A stretch of 64,000 nucleotides of DNA from Callipepla californica brunnescens (taxonomy: Eukaryota > Chordata > Aves > Galliformes > Odontophoridae). The stretch spans positions 1,116,001 to 1,180,000 of the forward strand of contig JALIRH010000002.1 of NCBI GenBank assembly GCA_023055505.1, given 5' to 3'. Positions 20,616 to 32,467 of the stretch are shown here, piece by piece (positions within the stretch are counted from its first letter, which is position 1; every line of letters begins with the position of its first letter). The notes under the pieces are model-generated. The model saw only the letters and a program-made list of their open reading frames with translations, had not been told where the DNA came from and ran no database searches. A program made the position numbers and the translations under genes.

Positions 20616-22385
20616 AGATTCCTGCTGCTCCTGTTACTGCCTTTTCTCCTCTGTGCCCAAGAGTCCTGTCTTCCTAGGTGAGAAGCAAGCACTGCTACAA
20701 GACAGAGGGCGAAGTGTGCACCAAAGAGCCTCCCCATGCAATGCAATGCCATACTCACGATACCGAGAGCCTGAGTGGAAGGTGGAGCCATTTCCAACAG
20801 GATGAAGAAAAGATTGAGCTGGTCCACCTGGTCCAAGTGCAGAAGAAAGTGTTGAGAAAGAGAAACCAAGAGGCAGAACAGACGAGCCAATTCTGGGCTT
20901 TGAGGACAGCGAGGATGCTGGACTTGTAGTAACTGTCTGTTGAGATAATACCATACCTCTGCCATCTGGGGCCACTGAGAAATCTTCACTGGATTATCAG
21001 TTAGAAAAAAAACTTTCCTAATTAACTTTGCCAAATGACTGACCCTACAGAGGCTACGAACCCTCCATGCTCTCAAGGCTGTAACTCATTTTTCCTGAGT
21101 TGAGGGTCGCTTCATTTCATGCGGGTATCAGTTTTTCAAACCTCAAACAGCTCTGGAGGTTCGGAGAAGCATCCTGGGGTTCAGATGCTTGTCTGAACTG
21201 CTTGAGTTTGCACAACAGGGCCAGCTGTCTTGCAAAAAGGGACACTCTTGTGAGACAGCAGGCACTTCCTGGATCTGCATGGGCCAGAGTTACTGCAAGA
21301 ACCAGGGTTCTTGTGATGGCTTTGGCGTGGCTGCTTCCATCCAGACCCAGGGAGTGCAAAAGGTGCATGAAAGACAATATGTGAATTTCACCAGGCCTTT
21401 TTGCAAGACAGTTTTGGTTCACATCTCATTGAAAGGATCCAGTTGGTTCCTCTCTCTTCCAGAGCCAACTGTCCTGGGTGTGCATGTGTGCGTGTCAGTG
21501 CGGGTGTGTATGTTTTGAGCAAACAAATCTACTTAACCAAATTCTGAGTCGTTTTGTTGTGTTCAAACTAAGCCAATGGAACTTAATGTGCATTCCAACA
21601 TTGCTCAACAAAAATGTCCAGGACAAGAAAATTATGTAAAAACATGTAAAAGTCAACTTGATAGGCATCATCCCAAGGTCAATATGAAGTTTGATTTTGA
21701 GATGCTTAATTTCCACAGTCCTTCTCAAGGGACCTAGCTGCCTCAATAGGCATTTTCTACATATACAGACTTTCCAATGAATTAGCCTGTCTGTGCTACT
21801 TGATTTGGTCCTGAGCTTTATACATTTTTGGCTGACTTTGTGGAATGTGCACAAGTGAATATCCTTGGCTGATTTTATTTCAGTTATTGCTCCTAGCTGA
21901 CTGGAGCTTTACTTGTAGCACCCTGGTTTATATTACCAGCTTCTCTAGGAAGGTCTGGTAGTTTGTTTTGCTGGGGCAAAGTCACGTGAATGAAGAAGTG
22001 TGTATGTGTTGTGCCTGTGAAACTTTAGCCAATTTCAACTACTGGATTTTTGTTCCTTAGGCAATTTTTCATCTGATTCTGACAAAACTACCTTAGAGTT
22101 TTTATTTTTACTAGAAATATTATTAATTAAAACAACCTTGTACAAAAGGCAAACACACTGAATCACTGCAGGTTATAGGGGTTGAAGCCAAAGGTCTTTG
22201 TAAGCCGACATCACTTGCCCTAGATCTGACTGTATCAGACAGCTTATTCCTCATGTGTCATGTTGGAGTTACAAGATCACACCAAGCCACTAGAACCTGT
22301 CAATAGAATAGTGCTACATTTTATTTGCTATTGTAGCCAAGCCTTTTGTAGATTTATATAATAAAACTTTGAAATATCTGCTACA
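20616..22385 (+). other. Candidate ARC terminal 3' UTR exon
   Basis: It begins after a strong T-tract acceptor (20597-20615) and runs to the poly(A) signal at 22360. A further donor-like TAG/GTGAGA at 20678 could split it. There is a (TG)-rich patch near 21478-21510 and several AT-rich segments. Confidence 0.35.
22360..22365 (+). terminator. ARC polyadenylation signal
   Basis: AATAAA sits in an AT-rich setting (TTTATATAATAAAACTTTG) and is followed within 40 nt by a GT/T-rich stretch (CCTTGTTTTC), the expected downstream element. It is the best 3' end for the ARC transcript. Confidence 0.6.
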
Positions 22386-23237
22386 AATGCTTTGAGCCTT
22401 GTTTTCTTATCTTTCTTGGTTCATGGGATACTCAAATATTTATTGCTCTCTGAATATTTAGTCTTTTCAGTTATCTGGGCTTATTTGAGCCATTAATCTT
22501 ACTTATCAGCAAGATTAGATAACTGACATAAAAATTGAATGTACTGGGCCTTTTGAGGAGAGTGTTTAGATGTGGATAAGGAGGTGTTCTAGTTGTTTTA
22601 TTTGGCCCCTCATATTGGGTCACATGTGGCCCAGGAGTCTGGGAGACATGGGACTGTGGATTGTCCAGGCTCTTTCTGAGTACAACAGAGAGAAAGTTGA
22701 CTGAAACAGAAGGCAATCACATCCACCCACAACTGAGAGAGAATTTGCATGGATGAGCCAAGGCAAGTCAGGACAAGGTAAAGGGGTTGCTAGGCCTGAA
22801 TTAACCCTACCTGATATTTAAAAGGACTTCAGAAGTCAGAATTGCCAGCACTCAACAGCACAGATATCTAGGAGCTGTTATTAGACTAGTGCTTTGCTAC
22901 TTGATGTATCCCTCTACAGCAGGGATATTTTCCATTCAGTGGGTTCATTACCTATAAAATACTTCCAGGTCATCAGGACTGAGGGAAGGAAACATGTCAG
23001 AGGAAACAGTTCAGAGAGATTCAAGCATATTTCTGCAATAGGCTAAGTTCAAAGATTGAACTCCCAAGACCTTCATCCCATGGGGCACTGTCAAATGTAT
23101 CTCCCAGGTATTCCCTTTGGTGGAAAGGCAGGACACGGTTTGATGGCCAAAGATCCCCATGTGACAACTGGTAACCCTCATGTCTTTTGCCCTTTACAAA
23201 TCATTCAACCACAAACTCAAGTGTGAGAAAGGGAAGC
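22386..23237. other. Intergenic, no gene recognised
   Basis: Unique sequence downstream of the ARC poly(A) signal. Nothing recognised. Confidence 0.5.
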
Positions 23238-23386
23238 GGTCACATCACCAAGCTGCTGGAGTTTGAGGAACATTTGAACAATGCTCTCAGACATAGTTTC
23301 AATTTTGAGTGGTCCTGTGTGGAGCTATGAGTTGGACTTAATTATCCTGATGTGTTCTTTCCAACTCAGATTCTTTGATTCTATGG
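23238..23386 (+). mobile_element. CR1 LINE 3' end (GAGCATTTGGACAA-type subfamily)
   Basis: Contains GGTCACATCACCAAGCTGCT, then TGGACTTAATTATCC and the tail TTTGATTCTATGG. It is the first CR1 downstream of ARC. Confidence 0.8.
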
Positions 23387-25167
23387 AATTTTGAAGGTGT
23401 AATTTGGGTCCACAGCTTAAGCTCCACCTCTGTGCTCCCAAAAGAGGTTAAAAATATCCATTGAGAGGTCAGACCAGCAACACAGTGTAGAGAAAGTCAT
23501 TCTATGCTGGGACAGTATTGGAGGAAACTGTGCAGGAGAAGAGAGTTCGACTTTGCACTGTCTATGGACATAGCCAAAGGGCTGGATCTGCTGCAAGGAC
23601 CTATGCCATATCTCAGAGTAAAAACCAGAAGCTAGAGATGCTGAGCTCTTCCAGTAGAGGGGGGCAGAACTCCACTGTGCACTGTGGGAATTAAAAATAA
23701 AACCACTATAAAAGAGAAAAATCTTTCTTGTTGTCCTTCATCCTCACCTGGCACACTCCCACAGCTTCAGCAATACAAGATACATGGTTGCTTTGGTAGA
23801 GGGTGTCTAAGGGCAAGAAGGGAGAATCAAGGACAGTGCAAGGTGGTATGGAGGGCTGATGGCCAAGATGCAGGGAAGAATTTTCAAGGGTTGGGAGTAC
23901 CCTGCCAAAGAAGGTGAGAAAAGTGGATGAGGCTGGGGAATGCCTGACAGTGCCAGATGAATTTTGTTGCAGAACTTTGTGGATTTGAATCAAATAATTG
24001 TCGTTTACATTCTTTCTGACATATCCAGCTTGAAATTTCTAGAGATTCACTGAACTCACACCTTCATTTACTGAAGAAATACCTCATCAGTGCTCCTGAA
24101 TTCACCAGCAGGGAGTCGCTTGGAACAGATATAGTCCAGCAGTAGACTACCTGCCTCAATCTAATGGAAATCCCCTCTAAAATCAAAGGGGGAACACCCT
24201 ACACCCTGTGCTTTCTGGGGCTTGCAGAGATGCTCATAAACATTCCACTGGTTGAGAATGAAAGTGAGGTCACGCATAAACAGAATTGATAAGAAGTCAT
24301 TAATTCACACATATTTGATTTTTTCTTCTTTTTCTTTTTTCTTTTTCTTTTTCTTCTTTTTCTCCTTTATCTTTTTCTTTTTTTTTTCTCTTTCTCTTTC
24401 TTCTTCTTCTTCTTCTTTTTCTTCTTTTTTCTTTTTTTTTCTCCTTTTTCTTTTCCTTTTTTTCCCTCACTCTTCATCAGAGCTACAGTAATGAGCTCCT
24501 TAATTTTCTTACTCAAGGCAGCTTAAAAAAAGTTGTGAAATAGACTTTCTCAGAGCATGACATTCACATATGAAACATGTATTCTCCTTTTTTTTTTCAT
24601 TTCAAAGTGATTGCACCGGTCAGTCATGTAAATCACATTTATTGACTCTTCTGGCAGACATATGTTTATGCACAGCATAACTGCTTCCCTGGAGCCACTT
24701 TTTCCAGCAAAGCAACGTGTAATTAGGGAGGCTGTGATTTTTTTCCTATTTACACAATCTGCTATAATGGCTTCACTTTCCATGTCAATATGATGCTCTG
24801 AAGCTCTAGGCACTCACTGTGATCATGCAGTTGGACATTATTTCAGGACTATTCCCACAGCTACTACAAGTAGGCATTAAAGGCAGCTTACATGCTTCCT
24901 ACATCCAGTATCTAATAATCAAAAACAGAAAGGTGTATTGTGAGGTGCAAAATTGGGTTAAATTCAGCAACAGCTTCTGGTGAAAAGAATGCAAGTGATA
25001 ATTACTCAGGAGACAACCATTTTTATTACTTCTTAGGCTACACTTCTGAAACTGATCATGCGGTGTAAATGTGTCCTTCTATCCTTCCCCTTGCAACTTT
25101 AATACCTTTCAATCTGTGAGTTTGCATCAGACACAAGTTCCCAAAGTCAATAAATGCCTATAGTTGT
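23387..25167. other. Intergenic with a long pyrimidine tract
   Basis: No gene recognised. The T/C tract at 24317-24470 dominates and gives a meaningless Phe/Ser-rich open frame. Confidence 0.5.
24317..24470. repeat. (TTC/TTTTC)n polypyrimidine tract
   Basis: About 150 bp almost entirely of T and C, with TTC and TTTTTC units. A mirror-symmetric tract of this kind can form triplex DNA. Confidence 0.9.
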
Positions 25168-25282
25168 AGCACTGGGGGAAATGTGTTAGTGGCCATGGTG
25201 ATGATGGGTTGATGATTGGGCTAGATGATCTGAATGGTCTTTTCCAACTTTTATGACTCTATAATTCTATTCTGTTATTCTG
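25168..25282 (+). mobile_element. CR1 LINE 3' end
   Basis: GTTAGTGGCCATGGTGATGA, GGGCTAGATGATCTG and the tail ATAATTCTATTCTGTT. Confidence 0.8.
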
Positions 25283-25881
25283 TATGTTTATTACATAGAT
25301 TTGCCGAACAGGAAACTGTTGTTTCATTGGTCTCACATAGCAATATTAAAGAACACAAACAAAAGTCCATAGAAGATCAGATCTCATTTAGTCCTGAATC
25401 TTATTGATTCACTTTCTAAAGTAAGTGTAATTGCTCTTGATTCTTTTTTTCTTTTTCCTAAAGGAATATCATCATCATTTTTAAAATAAAACTTTCTGAC
25501 TTTTTGCTTACAAAAAGCACTATTTAAAAACTGACTTCAAACTGAAAAATTACAAAAGAACAAAATAAAAAGAGAAAGTTTAAAATACTCACAACCACAA
25601 GGGCTTTGTTACAGGACTCAGAGGCATGTGCTGTTTGTTTTTTTCATCTCTAACTTGATCTGTTACTTCATTTGGAAGATTTCTCCTCTGAATTCAACTT
25701 TCTCCATTTTATGCACTCCTTATTTGACTGCTGAACTTACAAGATCTCTACTGTTTCTCTCATTGTCAAAAATACCTGCCTTGTGTTTCTGTGATGCACA
25801 CCTCAATGAGGCAGAATTTTCTGAGGATTCTAGGAGCAGCATGAAACCCATGCCTCAAGTAAAGTCCTTTCCTCAAGATAT
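25283..25881. other. Intergenic, no gene recognised
   Basis: A/T-rich sequence. Nothing recognised. Confidence 0.5.
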
Positions 25882-26380
25882 CTGATGAATGATCCCTCTT
25901 TGTATCCATATCATTTTTGTGCTTGGGGTTCCAAGCATGGATGCAGTACTCCATATGAGGTCTCTCAAGGGTAGAGCTGAGGGGGACAATCCCCTCCCTC
26001 TCCCTGCTGCCAACCCTATTCTGATGCAGACTTGGATACAGTTGGCCTTCCACGCTCCAAGAGCACACTGCTGGCTCATGAACAGCTTTTTTCCCCACCA
26101 GAACCCCCAAGCCCTCCTCTGCAGGGCTGCTCTTAATTAGTTCTTCTCCCACTCTGTATACATATCTGGGATTGCCTCTACCCAAAAGTCCAACTCCTTG
26201 CAGTTGGCCTTGTTCAACTTCATTAAATTCACATGGGCCCACTTTTCAAGCCTGCCCAGGCTCATTTGGATAGCATTCCTTCCTTCTGTTGTATTAATTG
26301 CATCACTCAGCTTAGCGTCATCAGCGTGGTGAGGGTGCACTCAATTCCACAATCTAGGTCACTGATATAGACGTTGAAGA
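25882..26380 (-). mobile_element. CR1 LINE internal (ORF2) fragment without 3' end
   Basis: Minus-strand frames carry RGNPRYVYRVGEELI, LERPHMEYCIHAW and EKWAHVNLMKLNKA, the CR1 ORF2 C-terminal region split over at least two frames. The terminal 3' UTR and octamer tail are missing, so it has lost its 3' end by deletion or rearrangement. Confidence 0.88.
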
Positions 26381-28404
26381 GCACTTGTTTCTCATGGCCA
26401 TTTAAGGAACCTAAATCTCCTTGGAATCAGGTAGGAACTAGATCCTAATTTATTACGTTTCAAAAGCCTTGAAGATCTCCTATACATTTGCAGAAAAGTA
26501 AAACCAAACTTAGTAAAGGCATTGTGTAAGAAATTATTTGGAAGACTTTAAGCTCTGTAGCTTCAATCTTGTTCAAAATGAAGCTGATCTTAATGCACCG
26601 TGTCTCACTTCCCTTTGTCTTCATCAGACAAACAGGTCTGAAAGCTTAATAGGATTTGTTAAATTAACAACCCTTGTTCTTTATGAGGCTTGTCCACATC
26701 ACACCGGTCTACATGGGTACCTTCTTTCCCTCTTTCCCACCAATGAGCAGACACCAAGACAAGAACACAAAAATCTTCTCAGGTTCTGCTTTGCACAATC
26801 ATCTAGAGCATCACAGATATTACAAATTCCATACAGTATCAAACTTTGATTAGCCAGCACACACAAACTGATGCAATTTTACATGATGTATGTACAAGTC
26901 AGGCTCCTGGAATAGCAGACTATTTTCTTAAAAATACAGGGAAATAGTTTTCCTGTAGGCTTTTTATATAGGATATCAGATTTGAACAGCTGGTAAAAGT
27001 CATTTTGTAGAATATGTCACATGTCATATATCAAGATCACACACACACAAAAAAAAAAGCTTCATTTTCTCCTGTCAATTTTGTTATTTTTAGCCTAAAT
27101 CAAAGTAGTTAAAGGAAGTGGGGGGACCTTCCAACAGGCCAAGCTAGATGACCCAGAGGAGATCATGAAAAATCTTTTCACATTAGCAAAGCTGTTTCAC
27201 CTGGAACTACCCACAGGAAAATTGGGATAATTGTTACCTCTATCAGCAGAAATTACTGTCTGGCAACACTTCTGGCACAGGAGTAGAATTGTTTTTGCTG
27301 TAAACATGCAGTGTGAAACAGGGTTTGGAAGCAAGAAAAACAAACAGGAGGAGTCTGCCTCATTAAATGAAAGAATTCCCAATTTCTCTCACCCATGTCA
27401 CCCAATGATGTCTTTTCTGAGACTGAACATTCTCAGTGCTGAATGTCCAAAATCAGCACCACACCAGTGAGACCAGAGCTAGCCTCGTTTGCCATCCAAG
27501 AGAGAAATGGCTTCACTGAATGGCTCCAATTAATCCTAAACCCCTCTACCCCATTTAGGGTAGGGAATAACATCACCTTACCTGGCCTCTTGTACATTGT
27601 TGTGGCTTTGGGAAATCACCTTTTTTCTGCTTTTGTGGAAAACCCTTTCAAGACTACCCACAACTAATGAACTTGTATTCCCTTATAATTCTGATCATCA
27701 GAAGCAATCAAGCACCTTTGTTTTCTTTTTTTCCTCCTACTCAAACTTTTTTTATTTTTTTTTCTAATATACAGTGTCCAAAATAGTCGTTTCCCTGTGG
27801 TTTTACCTGGTTGCTGAAATCAAGATGCAATCACAGACTTCAAAGATATCAAGCCAGTGCCCTTTTCGTGGCATGGAAGAGACTTTATAAGAAAATAATA
27901 TTAACAACTTTAAAATATATATAAAAATAAAATAAGGGAACCCTGAAAAACTCGGTCCTCTGTCACAAGGCACTCATTAGCATTCAGAGCTTGTTTCTAT
28001 GTTGCTGAGGCTCTACATCTGAGAAGGTAGAAGGTGTCAATCAGGATTTCTGCTACTGAAAGCAGGGACCCAAATCTCTATGGAAACGAGACAGAGGTGA
28101 TGGTGACTACAGAGAAGCATTCTGCATAGATTCCCATCCCAACAGTTTGCATTTGCTCAAGGTATTAATACTGCTGTAGTTCTGAAAAAGACAAAAAATG
28201 ATTTAGCTTTCCCAGACCTGCTTCGCTTTTTCTCTACCCTCTAATATAATTCAAGGAACCATAACCTTTAACTAGCTTTACTTGTTTGCTACCATATTAT
28301 CATTGACTAAATTTTTGATGCAGGTGAAAAATCAATCTAATGAGTTTCCATCTATAGAAAATGCCAGAATATAAAGCAGAATTGTAGCCTTCCAGGATGG
28401 ATTT
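26381..28404. other. Intergenic, no gene recognised
   Basis: Mixed A/T-rich sequence with (AC)5 followed by A10 near 27040-27058. Open frames are short and featureless. Confidence 0.5.
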
Positions 28405-28726
28405 ATCTCTCTATGACTCCCTGAAAGGAGGCTGTAGTGAGGTGGGGGTCAGCTTCTTTCCCAAGTAATGGCAATAAGACAAGAGATAATGGTCTCAAAG
28501 TGTGCCCCAGGAGGTTCAGGTTGGGTATTAGGAAACATTTCTTCTCTGAAAGAGTAGTAATGCATTAGAACAGGCTGCCCACATCCCTGGAGGTGTTAAA
28601 GAAAAGGGTAGATGTGGTGCTGAGGGACGTGGTTAGTGGACATGGTGGGGATGGGTTGACAGTAGGACTAGATGATCTTAGTGACCTTTTTCAATGATAC
28701 TTAATGATACTTTGATTCTATGATTT
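28405..28726 (+). mobile_element. CR1 LINE 3' fragment
   Basis: CTCTATGACTCCCTGAAAGG, GGTTGGGTATTAGGAAAC, GGGGATGGGTTGACAG and the tail TTTGATTCTATGATT. A good-quality copy. Confidence 0.9.
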
Positions 28727-30795
28727 ATGAATGGAGATACAAGCAGAGAGGATGATTCAAATTAAGCCATTCAGAGTTGCTCAGTGGATATGTGGTTTCC
28801 CTTTCACTTTTGTTGTTCTATGGCTTGTTCTTGAGTTAAAGGAGAAAAACTGGTGAATCTAACTGTCTGAATCTAGGGAGGTGAATGAATGGATTCATAA
28901 CTGGAAGAGGTTCTGTGTCTGCCCTTGTGGAATCTGGGATCGAGAATGGAGCTTGGCCATGCATGGAGTTGAAAGATTACAGATATAGCTTCTAATTACA
29001 CAGCTCTGTACTGTACTGCAGTAAATATGTGGGAAAGGACAGTAGAGTGCCAAGTGGCCATGAAATAGATACAGCAAAGGTCCAAGCATCAGACATAACA
29101 AACTTACTATATATAAAAAGCAGCGTGATATGTCTACGACAATCATTCAGTGAGGGCAGAGGGGTTTGGGGACTGTCTCCTAGGAACTTTGGCTCTGGTC
29201 TTCACAGATACAGTGAGTCCCTGCCTAAACATATTACAAGTCAAACAGGAGCTGTCAAGTCCTGGGGTAGTGGTTTAATAAGGTTTGCAGCAGGAGTTTA
29301 ATAAGGGTTTCAGCAGGAAATGTCAAGAATGACTGTGAGTATGAATCTTGCTGCTCCCTGGGCCTGGAAACACAGGGATCACACAATGAGTCATGACCCA
29401 TCTGCTGCTCAAACCTGGCCGTGGCTTTCCTGTAGCTCATCCCATGCAATGAGAAGAAAGATGGATACCTACTCATTTGTTGTGTTGTTCTCTGGAAAAG
29501 GAATCAGAGCCAGATGTTTTCTCTTAGTAACTTCAGAGCCTGGATGCATCTGCTTTACTCACTGGGAGACCTCACAGTGATAAAGAATTACAGGATCATG
29601 AGGCCAACTTGCTTTAGGTTAACATAATCTACTGCTGTGTGTGAATATGCATCATTGTAGAAGCTCTTCTAGAGGTGGAGACATCACACTTTCTTCAACT
29701 CTTACAGACCTGCAGTTTACTGCCAGAACATCTGGAAGAATCAGCTCTGGCTTTTCATAGTACATGATCATAAATTGCAAGATTTTTGTTGTTGTTGTTG
29801 TTTTTGCAATAGCTAATATCCTTTTAGAGGTAAAAATGGACTTCAGAGAGTACGTTTCTACATTTTTAAGGTTGATTTTCACTGTGGGTTTTATATCACT
29901 GCAGAGGATCACCTCTGAAGACACTTTCCCAACTTCCAGCTGCATCTGCTCTCTGCACAATTCAAGAATGACTTTTCTTTCTGTATCTTTGCTTTGACTG
30001 TTTTTCTGAACACTGAAGCTGGAATTTCATCAAACAACTCCTCATTGTTCCCTCTTCAGATAGATATCTGATAGGGGTAAGATGAAATGATCACAAGGGA
30101 ATTATCTATACCCCAGGCCACTTAAAATAATAAAAAGACCAACTCATCCTTCAAGCAGGACTCTGCTGGGAATGCGTTGGGCATGAATGAGTTGAGGAAC
30201 TAATTAGATCTGATTGCTTCCATGGCTGCTGTTGCTAAGGAGACTGCTTCCTTGACATCTGCAGGATGAGTACTCCCTTACCATTAACTTCTTCAGAAAT
30301 TAGACTCTCAGGTACTAAGCAATGAGAGGAAAGAAAAATAGAACCAGAATTTGAAAAGGGAAAATACCCATAGAGTATTCTATTCAAACAAGCAAACAAA
30401 CCTGGAGCTCTTTTTACTCACTTGCACTTAAGTGGTGTTTCCCACATCCATGCTGTTGCTATGTGATAGAATCTCCAAGACAAGATGCAGAGTGAGAACA
30501 ATGAAGAGAGATGCTGGACCACTCTCTGCCTTTCTTCTTCATTCAATAGATGTATGGCTCAGTAGCTGAGCTACTTGCATTCAGACAGAGTATATGGTAT
30601 TCCTGCTCTTCTCTACTTCTCTCAGCCCTGATCTACTCGGAAGCTAATGAAAAGTTCTCTACACATTCACCATCTGCTCCAGTGAATTCCAGGGCTATAA
30701 ACACAGCAATAGAAAGATTCACAATGCATGAAACAAGCTTTCCCTCAAAGCTGCACTTCTTTAGATCTCTGTAGAAGAGGTGATTACATTGTTAT
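28727..30795. other. Intergenic, possible conserved element
   Basis: No gene recognised. A (TTG)n run lies at 29787-29803. The stretch 30165-30290 has CTAATTAGAT and an RFX X-box-like GTTGCTAAGGAGAC and could be a conserved noncoding element. Confidence 0.4.
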
Positions 30796-30838
30796 AGGTG
30801 TCAGACAGATTTAGTAGGCATGGTGGGGATGGACTGAC
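30796..30838 (+). mobile_element. CR1 LINE scrap
   Basis: GATTTAGTAGGCATGGTGGG followed by GATGGACTGAC matches the near-terminal CR1 block, cut off by the next CR1. Confidence 0.55.
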
Positions 30839-31274
30839 AAAGATGATCAGAGCTGGAGCACCTCCCCTACAAAGACAAGCTGAGGGAGCTGGACTTTTTC
30901 AGCTTGGAGAAGAGAATGCTGCAAGAAGACCTCACTGCATCCTTCCAGTATTTAAACAGGAGTGGAATCAACTTTTTACTCAGGTAAGTAGGGACAGGAC
31001 AAGTGGGAATGGTTTTAAGCTCAAGGAGGGAAGGTTTAGGTTAGATATGAGGGGGAAGTTCTTTACAGAGAGAGTGGTGAGGTGCTAGATCAGGCTGCCC
31101 AGAGAGGTTCTGAATGCTCTGTCCCTGGAGGTGTTCAAGACCAGGTTGTATGGGCCCCTGGGCAACCTGATCTGGTACCAGATCTGGAGGTTGGTGACCC
31201 TCTCTGTGGCAGGGGGAATGGAACTTGATGATCCATGGGGTTCCTTCAAACCCAAGTGGTTCTATGATTCTATA
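30839..31274 (+). mobile_element. CR1 LINE 3' fragment with ORF2 end
   Basis: Reads through the ORF2 C-terminus (GNGFKLKEGRFRLDMRGKFF in one frame) and into the 3' UTR, ending GGTTCTATGATTCTATAA. The frame is open over about 95 codons but truncated at the 5' side. Confidence 0.9.
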
Positions 31275-31540
31275 ACAACTCAAGACTCAGCTGAGACATA
31301 GTGGAGTGTACTGGCTACAGGATCAACATAACTGTAAAGAAGTTACTTATAAATACTTGAAATTACTTAAAATGTTTCTATTTAGGTGTTTTCATATCTT
31401 GGAGAATCTTGGAGAATTTAACAACCTAATAGAAAAGTAATAATTTAGGTTTTTTCCCTGAATTACGGAGAAGAAAAAGTCAACTCCAAAGGACATTTTG
31501 TCCTGTATTATGATGCTGCCTAAGGGTTCAGCAACTTTTC

Positions 31541-31787
31541 ACAGATTCACAGAATCATAAAATGATGAAAGTTGGAAAAGACCACTAAGATCCCCTAATC
31601 CAACTGTCAACTCATCCCCATTATGCTCTCTAAACCATGTTCTTCAGTGCCACATCTCCACACTTACTGAACACCTCCAGGGACAGAGACTTGACCACCT
31701 ATGTGGGGAGTCTGTTCCAGTTCCTCAGCACTCAGTTTCTGAGAAGAATATTTTCCAAATATCCAGTCTAAGCATTAGGTTATCAGG
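31541..31787 (-). mobile_element. CR1 LINE 3' fragment
   Basis: ATTCACAGAATCATAAAATG tail, AAAGACCACTAAGATC, then CACCTCCAGGGACAGAGACT. Confidence 0.88.
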
Positions 31788-31908
31788 TTTTCAGCAGTTA
31801 AATGTGAATGAAAGAAATCCATTCCTAAAATCATTTCCTGTACAAACAAGCTACTCTCACTTTTCTCCTGCCTTCATCTATTCATGAGTTTCTGCATGTA
31901 AATGTATA

Positions 31909-31955
31909 TAGATAGATAGATAGATAGATAGATAGACAGACAGATAGATAGATAT
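31909..31955. repeat. (GATA)n microsatellite
   Basis: About eleven GATA units with two GACA variants. Confidence 0.92.
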
Positions 31956-32377
31956 GCAGCATGTCCAGTTTATATATTCTTATATATATACATATGCATA
32001 GATACATGACATTGGTTGGCAGGTGGCCTCTAGTTCTGGTAAGCTTCCAAGTATTTCTGTAATGAGGCCTTGAGTTTTTAGAGATCTCATGACTTCATGT
32101 TCTTTCAATAGGTATAAATGTCTGGTTCCTCAATCTTCATCTCAGTTGGTGAATATGTGACAGTTCATGCCAATAATTATACGTGGCGTGTGGGTAACCA
32201 AAACAGAAGATACTCCATGATTCTGAACAATTCGTACCTGATAACCAAGCCTGGCTATAGGGAGACCACAAAATTGAAAGGAATTGCAAGCATCACATTT
32301 TCAGTCTATGAGATTGCTTATAGAATGAACAGGTGTGGTCCTTCCCTTATAAAACTAATACAGTTGTGGCTGCAACA

Positions 32378-32467
32378 TGGGACATGATTTAATGGGCATA
32401 GTGGTGATAGGCTGACAGATGGACTAGAGGATCTTGGCAGTCTTTTCCAACCTTAGTGATTCTATGG
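32378..32467 (+). mobile_element. CR1 LINE 3' end
   Basis: GGACATGATTTAATGGGCAT, TGGACTAGAGGATCTTGG and the tail TAGTGATTCTATGG. Confidence 0.85.

Larger units (their letters stand above)
18127..22385 (+). other. ARC 3' untranslated region with probable introns
   Basis: No coding potential or CR1 copy was recognised between the ARC stop codon and the poly(A) signal at 22360. Mammalian ARC has two introns in its 3' UTR, which make its mRNA a natural nonsense-mediated-decay target. Splice-like signals here fit that layout: acceptor at 20139, donor at 20304, acceptor at 20615. The first donor is undecided; candidates are 18931 (CAG/GTGGAG), 19620 (AAG/GTAGGA) and 19949 (GAT/GTAAGT). An AATAAA at 19773 would be intronic or an alternative end. 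Confidence 0.55.

Noticed and set aside
20546..21076. A 176-codon minus-strand frame in the ARC 3' region
   Set aside because: No recognised motif and it lies antisense to the probable ARC 3' UTR.
24252..24491. Phe/Ser-rich open frame
   Set aside because: Product of the pyrimidine tract; no start context or conserved motif.
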